From Symbiodinium natans (lineage: Eukaryota; Sar; Dinophyceae; Suessiales; Symbiodiniaceae): a stretch of 64,000 nucleotides of DNA. The notes beneath the pieces were generated by a model. The model ran no database searches and was not told the DNA's origin. It saw only the letters and a program-made list of their open reading frames with translations. Below are positions 1-9,000 of the stretch, piece after piece (position 1 is the first letter of the stretch; every line of letters begins with the position of its first letter). The stretch covers positions 665,001-729,000 of the forward strand of contig CAJNDS010001435.1 of assembly GCA_905221605.1 (NCBI GenBank), read 5' to 3'. The position numbers and the translations under genes are program-made.

Positions 1-99
1 TCCGGGCGTCCAGAAGTCCCATTTCGGGTAGCAGTAGCTCTCTCCGAAGATGGGATCCGTGCACTTCTGGGAGTGGGTGCCGCAAGGGCAGGGCGTGCC
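1..99 (-). CDS. Exon of Cys-rich gene, cut by window edge
   Basis: A strong acceptor (TTTTTCGCCAG) is followed by GTPCPCGTHSQKCTDPIFGE and SYCYPKWDFWTPG up to base 1. It carries CPCG...KC (module end) and SYCYPKW (start of the next module). The open frame reaches the edge. Confidence 0.6.
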
Positions 100-3000
100 C
101 TGGCGAAAAAGGCCCAAAACTCGCTCTCGGGTTTAGGGTTTAGGGTTTAGGGTTTAGGGTTTAGGGTTTAGGGTTTAGGGTTTAGGGTTTAGGGTTTAGG
201 GTTTAGGGTTTAGGGTTTAGGGTTTAGGGTTTAGGGTTTAGGGGGTTTAGGGTTTAGGGTTTAGGGTTTCGGGTTTCGGGTTTCGGGTTTCGGGTTTAGG
301 CTTTTGAAGTTTAAGGTTTTGGGGCTGTAGGGGCTTCGGGCTTGGGGTGTGGGGGGGGATTGGGGGTTTGAAGGCTACAAGTCTGTAAAGGATCCTGCGG
401 CAAATGCACGCTGCCGAGCTCTTAAGGTGAAGCTTAGGCAGTTTTTGGGCCTTCAGGGGTTTCGGGCTTAGGGCAAGCAGCCTAAGGCCTCGGAAAGTGC
501 CTTGACCTAAAAAGCCAGGGGTTCGAGATAGGGTTCAGGGTTGAGGGCTTAGGGTTTAGGAGTTTGGGTTTAGAGTTTTGGGTTGAGGGTTTAGGCTTCA
601 GGGCTTAGGGTTCGGAATAGGGTTCAAGGGATCGGGTTTCGGGTATAGGGCCTAGGTGATAAGGTACAGGGTCTAGCTGGGCCACTGCTTGCCCTTGCCT
701 GGAGAGCTCGGCGAGGATGTCGATGAATGTCGAACTCTCAACCCTGAACCCTACATGTTCATCCCCATTGAAAAACGCACAAACCCCGCAAAATCAACTT
801 CAAGACTCGCAGCAGAAGAGGAGGAAGCCGTCAGGGTACAAGGTTTAGGAGCTTGGGGTTTAGGAGTTTAGGGCTTTCTAAATAGGCTTAGAACTACCGA
901 GGAAACGAGCCTTGGTAACACATTGTTCCTTGAAGCTCTCCGGGTAGCCTGTCGCGTTGTAGTCTGACTTGAAGCCTTTGCCGATGCGTCCAAGAAGTGA
1001 GACAACTTACTAGGATGACCTTTAACACCCTCTGAACAAGATTCCTAAATGGGATCCTCTTAAGCACAATAAAGGGAACATGTATATCCTACCTAGGTTA
1101 ACACACTGGGCCCATGTCACTGGAGTTGGTAGGTTCGGTAGCTTACAATGATGATAAGTACATAGGGATGAGGAGATGAGGAGATGCCAATATTGAGTTT
1201 GTTTGCTAAGGCTCCTGAGAGGAAAAACAGCTACACCCATGAGACCCTCGACAATCGAAACCCGAAACCCTAAACCCGTAAACCCTACACCCTAAGCAGA
1301 GCCAGGGAGCACTTCTCCTGGGTGCTGGAGCAGGTGACGGGGCAAGATTCCGCACTGGCGACGCAGTACTCCTCCGAGGAGGGTCAAACCCTGACACCAA
1401 ACCCTAAACCCTAAACCCTAAACCCAAAACCCAAAACCCAAATACCCAAACCCTAAAACCCAAACCCCTGAACCTAAACCCCAAGCCCTGAAGCCCAAAC
1501 CCTAAACGGGGATGAGAGTGCTAAGAAAGGGGAGGGGGAGGGCCTGGGGTCTATGCTGCTATGAAACTAGGGTTTCAGGGTTTAGGGTTGAGGGCAAAGT
1601 CTGCTCTTACAAAAAGAGAGAGCCCTTCCCCCCCCCTCCCCCGCCCCAAAGCCGCCTCCTCAGCACCGAACTCATCTGTCCACTTGCACATCTTCGCGTT
1701 GGCGCCACAGGGACATGTCTTATCCTTCGCCACACAGGTCTCGTTGATGGGAGCATTGTAGTCCTCAGTCACAGGGGTCTGGGGTTTTCGGCTGTGGGCT
1801 TTTGGGCTTCTTGGGCTATGTGTACGTAGGGGCTGAAGGCCTCCAGCAAGGTTGTGTGGAAAAATGGCCAAGGAACATAATCTCCCTCTGCCGTAAACGA
1901 GATGGGATAGCAGATCTTCTGGTCTTCAGAACACTGCACCGGACAGCCGTAAAATGTAGACTCGCAGTATGAGAAGCCGTCCACATTGCCTGCACCGCAT
2001 GAGCCCGCTCGTGACGCATCGTGCTGCTATAGCCGAGCCCGACAACTTAGGGAGTTGGTTCTTGGGTTGAGCTCCTGAAATCGAAATAAAAACAGACTGT
2101 CGATCCGAGGCACATCTCACGCTGTTCTCTCCACAGGGACACTCCTGCCCTTTGGGAGCACAACTGTCGGCGCCAGACAACCAGTTGCCTGGACAGTGAC
2201 AGGGCACTGAGAAGACAGGAGTCACATACCCTCAGCGACTGAGAGAAACAGCGACAAAGAGGGCGAGGAAGGGGGAACAGGGACAGGGGGAGGGCGTAGC
2301 TGCTCATGCGCATCCACAGACGCTCTCCTTTTCGCAGACTTTCAGTGTTCTCTGGGCGCTTCCCTTGTTTTGACCCTGGGCAGGGTTTACTCTCCTAAGC
2401 CCTAAACGCCTGCCTTTGGCATCGAAGTTTGTGAGCCAGCACTCCTGCTCCTGGTCGGTGCACTCTCGAGGGCACTCGTCCTCAGCTGTTAGGGTCTGAG
2501 AATGGGGCAGGGTCAGGGTTTGAGGACTTCCCTAAACCCTAAACCCTAAACCCTAAACCCTAGCCCCAAACCCTAAACCCTAAACCCTAAACCCTAAACC
2601 CTAAACCCTAAACCCTAAACCCTAAACCCTGAACCCTGAACCCTGAACCAACCGCAGCAAGGTTGCGGCTGCTGGGATGCAGTATGCTGAAAAGCCTGTT
2701 CCGCACAGTTTGGCCGTCGTGTCGCAGACGACCGGACAAAACCAGTCATCGTTCTGAGGCGAGCATGTGTCCTTAGGTGTAGGGTGTAGGGTTTAGGGTT
2801 TGGGGTTTAGGGTTTAGGGTTTAGGGTTTAGGGTGTAGGGTTCAGGCTTTCGGGCTTGGGGTCGGGAACCGAACACAGGGAGCTACAACGTTGTTCATCA
2901 GAGACGCAACTATTGCGCAATGGAAAGACTAAGGCCTAAACACTCTCCACACTGACTCCTAACACCTCTCCCAAAAACCCAAAACCCCAAACCCTAACCC

Positions 3001-6000
3001 CAAACCCTAAACCCTAAACCCTAAACCCTAAACTGCCTTTTTGCACAAGAGTCTTTCCACGTCATGAAGCCGTCGGAATCGAATCCTGCGCATGGACACT
3101 AGGCAACTCTCCAGTCTGCTTGGAGCAAGTCGCTACATGCAGGTTTACAGGTTCCCTCGATAAAGTTACGACGTCCAGCTACTTCAAGCAATGCTTCTAA
3201 CGACCCACGTGCCTGAAAATAGGCTCCCGGGCGGGGGGTCTTAGGGTTTTTGGCGCAAGGTGCGGTGTAACGGCGTGAGTCTTGGGATGTTCCCCCTTTT
3301 TAGTCCTTAAGAGGGATTAAAGTACCCCCTATTATAGTCCCCATTAAGGACTGTTAGAAGGCATCCCCGCGTGAGTCGAGCAAAGCGCGGCCAAAAAAGG
3401 CGTCCTACTTCGTAGCAGTACATCTCGTTGTCGGCGCACGTGAGCGGGCCTGAGATGAGGCCAAGAGACCAAACTGCACGAAGACCTGAACAACCCTCAG
3501 GGCCACCCACCCCCAAAGAAGTAACAAATATGACAATAACAATAACAATAACAATAACAATACCAATACCAATAACAATAACAATAACAATAACAATAAC
3601 AATAACAATAACAATAACGACAACAATAACGACAACAATAACAGTAACAATAACAATAGCAAGAAAAATAACAATAGCAATAACAATAACAATAAAAGTC
3701 ATAATAATAAGAAGAAGAATAATAAGAAGAAGAATACTAGTAACAAAAAGACGTGAGGCCGAAAACAAAGCCGAGCCAGGCTGCACTGACTATACCACTC
3801 CTTGGGGTAGCAGGCGTCCTTCCCATCCTCCTGCCGGCGCTTCGAGGGGCCCCAAAGCGAGAGTCAGAGCCCTACAAAGCCTGGAACCCCTGAACCCTAA
3901 ACCCTAAACCCTAAACCCTAAACCCTAAACCCTAAACCCTAAACCCTAAACCCTAAACCCTAAACCCTAACCCGTAGAACGCCTGAACCGCATCTGTGCC
4001 CCTTTTTTTTAGGGTTTAGGGTTTAGGGTTTAGGGTTTACGGTTTACGGTTTAGGGTTTAGGGTTTAGGGTTTAGGGTTTAGGGGCTCCGAGCAGGTGTA
4101 CTCGTTGTCTTCGCACACGCAGCCACTGGAAGTAGCGCACGACTCGTTCCCGGAGGTGTAGTGGTAGCCTTGGATCAGCCCGAGTCGCAAACCCCCGAAC
4201 CCTAAACCCTACACACTCTTAACCCCAGACCCTCAAAGCTCTCATATATCTCAACCCCCGGAATGCTCTAAGACTCTAGGTGTACTTGGAGGTTCATGGG
4301 TAGCTATAGGATGGGTTGCACGCGTGCTAGCCACAGTTTGGCACGCATCGGCCTACTTAGAAGCATCCATGAACCTCCATGCCTACCTTCGACACAACAG
4401 GCTGGGAAGTGAGGGTGCAGGGGAGCAGAACGGAATGGCAGGAGCTTTCTGCCGCTTTCGCGGCGAAACACCCTGAAACCCATAGAAGCCCCAGGCCCAG
4501 AACCCTTAACCCAAACCCTGAACCCTAAACCCCAAACCCCAAACCCTAAATCCTAAACCCTAAACCCTAAACCCTAAACCCTAAACCCCAGCTGCTTGGC
4601 GAGCAGCAGGTTTCCATGTCTCCACAGTCCACGGGGCAACTCTCGGATTTGGAGATGCACCAGCCTTGCGGAGGCCCTTAAAACCCTCTTGGGGTTTAGG
4701 GTTTAGGGTTCAGGGTTCAGCGTTTAGGTTTTAGGGTTTTGGTCTTCGGGTTTAGAGAGGGGCCTTCATGAGACCACCCCAAGAGGCAGAAGAGTGAGAA
4801 CGTAACATACGGGCCAACCAAGCAACCGAAAACACACAATTAAGGTTCTTTAGGGATAACTAAGCCGAATTCAGGCTATTTTGGGGGGGGAACCTAGCAA
4901 GGGAGGGTAGTATCGAGGGGTGTAGTAGAGGGGACCAAGAACCAAGCAGCCAAAACCGCATGACTTCTCCCACTCGGGGTGACAGGGACAGCCATCCGTC
5001 TCGTTGGCGCAGGTCTCCTGCAAGTGCCGAGTCAGAGCAAAGCTTTGGAGTGCTTCGCCAGCTTGAGACCACTTCCCCGAACCCTAAACCCTAAACCCTA
5101 AACCCTAAACCCTAAACCCTAAACCCTAAACCCTAAAGGCCCTCAAGGGAATTGGAGTCCTGGAGTTCGAGGACATGAGCAAGTCCATGCATCCTAAAAA
5201 TCTTTGCAGGTCCTTCCACGTCCCATACCAGTCGATCTCTCCGTTGGAGTCATAGGGCGTCTCATAGCAATACAGCCTCAGGAGTTTAGGGTTTAGGGTT
5301 TAGGGTTTAGGGTTTAGGGTTTAGGGTTTAGGGTTTAGGGTTTGGGGTTTGGGGTTTGGGGTTTAGGGTGCAGCCTCGCTTCCAGCCCTGACGGGGTCGT
5401 TCGAAATTATGAGGGTGGCCCTTCTGGTGCTCCGTTGACAAAGTGGCGTCCTGAAACCCTAAACCCTAAACCCTAAACCCTGGGATACCCCAGAAGGGTC
5501 CGTGATTCCTCATAGTTCAGGGTATCGCACCAGAAAGTCTCCGTAAACCGTTAAACCCAGGGCCCCACCATAAACCCTGAAACCCTAAAACCCTTAAGCC
5601 TAAAACCCTAAACCCTAAAACCCTAAAACCCTAAAACCCTAAAACCCTAAAACCCTAAAACCCCCAACAAGGAGTGCGCCTTTTCTCTCGCAACACTAAG
5701 CCCTAAACCCTAAACCCTAAGCCCTAAGCCCTAAACCTTCTCTCGGAACCCAGAGACGCCAAGAGACTGGTTGGCCGCACAGGACACCGGGCAGCTGCCG
5801 TAGACCTTCGACTGGCAGTAGGAGCCCCACTCCATCACGCAAAGCTCCTGTTGCGTTTAGGGTTTAGGGTTTAGGAATTAGGGCTTAGGGTTTAGGGTTT
5901 AGGGTTTAGGGCTTAGGGTTTCGGGTTTAGGGTTTAGGGTTTAGGGTTTAGGGTTTAGGGTTTAGGGTTTAGGGTTTAGGGTTTAGGGTTTAGGAAACGA

Positions 6001-9000
6001 ATCCCCGTAGTTCCGCGGATCTCGGGGAGTTTTCGGCTTTCAGCGGAGCAACGTAGTGGTCAGCAGCTTCTTAACATCTTGTGTTGCGCAGCCGGAGAGT
6101 GGTAGGAAGCTCCCATAGCTTCTTAGGGGCTTTGAGGAGCCGAGGGGCTGTTAGGGCAAAAGGGTATGGGGCTTTTCGTCTCCTTGTGTGGGTTCTTGGG
6201 GCTAGCGGTATGAGCACGCTCAAGAAGTGAATAAGAAACGTAGAGCACATACTCTTGCTCATGGTTACATAACGACATGGAAGTCAAGAAACTTAGAACT
6301 CTGCCTCCGGGAATACACTGCCTTGTGCAACATGTTTCCTGTAGGCTAAGCCTCTAGGGTTTAGGGTTACGCGTCTTGGTGAGGCGGGAACGGAGAAACA
6401 GCATACTACGCCCTGAAAACTTTCTATTTCTATGCCTGGCATAGGGCGAGGGGAGCACCCAGAGTCGTGAGAACACTACTTTTCATAAGATCCCGCAGTG
6501 CTTAGCCTCTACGGCTTCACGTTTGGAACCCTATACCCCAAACCCCAAACCCCAAACCCCAAACCCTAAACCCTAAACCCTAAAACCTAAACCCGAAACC
6601 CTAAACCCTAAACCCTATACCTTCCCTTCGGAGGTCTCCTCGTGCTGATCATCGCAAGGGCAATGTTGGTCCTGAGCCTGGCAGGTCCTTGGACAAAGGA
6701 GCGAAGACCCTGAACCCTACCCTAAGCCCTAAGCCCTAAGCCCTGAGCCCTAAGCCCTAAACCCTAAACCCTAAAATCGCTCCACACACACAGCCAGTGA
6801 TTCTGCACTCCCCTAACACAGGCCTTGTGTTGTAATATTGCTATACTTGCTATTTCAGGTATTCTCTTGTTCTATTGACTATATTGCTATATTAAGTGTT
6901 GTACTGGTCTATGAGCTATATGGTTAGATGGTCACATTCATCTGCAACATTAGCTCGCGGACGCAGCGTCTGATTGCCCGGCAACGACCAGTCCGGATAC
7001 CCGTCACCGCCGTATGGCGTATGCCAGCACACCTGACGTGAGACCATGGGCATCGCAATGCCAGCCCTTTTTGGGTTCAGGGTTCAGGGTTCAGGGTTTA
7101 GGGTTTAGGGTTTAGGGTTTAGGGTTTAGGGTTTTGGGTTTTGGGGTTTAGGGTCTAGGGTTTTGGGGTTTAGGATTTAGGGCGGAGACACATGAAAGCC
7201 CCTGCTCTGCACATCTGCTGTCTCAGGTAGCTAGGAGCTCTGGGCGCATTCAACAGCACGATGGCATTCGACCAACGCCCAGAGCCCTTGAAAAAATGAC
7301 TTGCAGGTACCGAGAGTCATAGAAGAAATATGCACGTGTGGTGGCTCAGGGAGGCTGATTGGGCTTTTTGGGCTTCGGGGATTTTTGGAATCAGCTGATA
7401 GAATCCGCAAAAGACACTCGCCATCGGTGGAAGCAAAGTGCTCAAGCATCAAAGGATACAGGAAACGAAATGATTGCCAACAATTACCCCTTAATAGCTT
7501 AATGGCGATTGCTACAACATAAGCTGCCCCGAATACCAATGGACCCTCAGAGCAGTAGGCCCTAGTCCTGAACCCTTAACCAGGTGAGCTTTCCTCATCC
7601 AGTGGCAGAATACAGCGTGGCTGATGCATACCCATCCCGACATCCCCACGCCATGATTGTTACAGATTTAGGGTTCAGGGTTTAGGGTTTTGATATGGGT
7701 TTAAGGCTCAAGGTTTAGGGTTTGGGCTTCAAAATTTAGGATTTAGGGTTGTCTAAAGCCTCGTCCCCTGCCTGTTGGTCATCGCCACAGGTGATGGGGC
7801 ACGAGTCTAACTTCGAGGTACACCAGCTCCCCCAATCGTCCGTGCACTTCTGCTCCCAGGTCGGATTCTTGGTTTTGAGGGTTGGGGTTTAGGGTTGCGG
7901 GTTTAGGGCTTAGGGTTTGGGCTTTAAGGTTGAGCGGTTTAAGGGCTTGGGGGTTTAGGGGTTAGGAGGTTGAAGGGAGTTTGAAAGTCCTCACGGGCTT
8001 TACATGGCCCTAAACCCTGAGCCCTAAGCCCTAAACCCTACACCCCTAAACCCTAAACCCTTAACCCCTAAACCCCTAAACCCTAAACTCCTCACTCAAT
8101 TGCCCGGTTTGGAGCTGCGACTGACAGTCGATTTTCGTTTTCGGATTTGGGGTTTGCGGCTTCAGTTCCTGGTTTAGAGTTTCGGTGTAAAGGGCAAGCC
8201 CCAAACCTTCAAACCCTCAAACCCCCAAAACACTAAAACACTAGCACCGCAAAACAAAAAACCCTCCATTTCAAACCCTGAGACCAAAATCCGCAAAAAG
8301 ACAACCCTAAATCCAAACCCTGATCCCTAAAGCCATCCTCCACCACTTAGAAGCAGGGTTGATGTTTATATGCCTTGCATCCCCAAAAGGACACCCAATA
8401 TATACACTCACCAACATTAAAAGGAATCTTACCTACACTCACCAATAACAGTCATGAACTGTTTGCTTAAGAAGCCCCCCAAAAAATAAGATGTTCTTCC
8501 CTATGAGGGAAATAAGGGAGGTAATTACTTTTTCTTTCTTGCAAAAACCCTAAACCCTAAAGCCTTAACCCTAAACCCTAAACCCTAAACCCTAGACCCT
8601 AAACCCTAAACCCTAAACCCTAAACCCTAAGCCCAAACCCTGTTTCACTTAGCTCTTCACATCCAGGAGGCGCATGGGCAGCCCTCGGCCAACGGGGCGC
8701 ACGTCTCATTGTACCCAGCCATCCAATCAACCTCTCCTCCAGAAAGGCACAGGGTTTAGGGTTTAGGGTTTAGGGTTTAGGGTTTAGGGTTTAGGGTTTA
8801 GGGTTTAGGGTTTAGGGTTTAATGTTTGGGGTTTAGGGTTTAGGGTTTAGGGTTTAGGGTTTAGGGTTTAGGGTTTAGGGTTGGGGCTTGGGGTTTAGGG
8901 TTTAGGGTTGGGGCTTGGGGTTTGGGGTTTGGGGTTTGGGGTGAGGCTCATAACTCTGGAGGCCTTCGCGGAACTCAAAGCCCCTAAACCCTGGAGAATT

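Noticed and set aside
130..295. True chromosome end at the left edge
   Set aside because: Coding sequence of the Cys-rich gene continues to base 1 beyond the array, and dozens of similar arrays are internal.
3085..3160. In-frame TAG in the Cys-rich gene as evidence for stop-codon readthrough
   Set aside because: An acceptor (ATGCGCAG) downstream of the TAG gives the consensus-matching join, so the TAG is intronic; no other stop is needed as sense.
3307..3786. Long Ile/Val-rich (minus) or Thr/Ile-rich (plus) open frames
   Set aside because: They are translations of the AATAAC microsatellite; stop-free only because of the repeat.
7231..7539. 102-codon minus ORF inside the Cys-rich gene region
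   Set aside because: Lies in an intron between module exons; composition is plausible but it has no match to the module and no splice support, so not listed as a gene.
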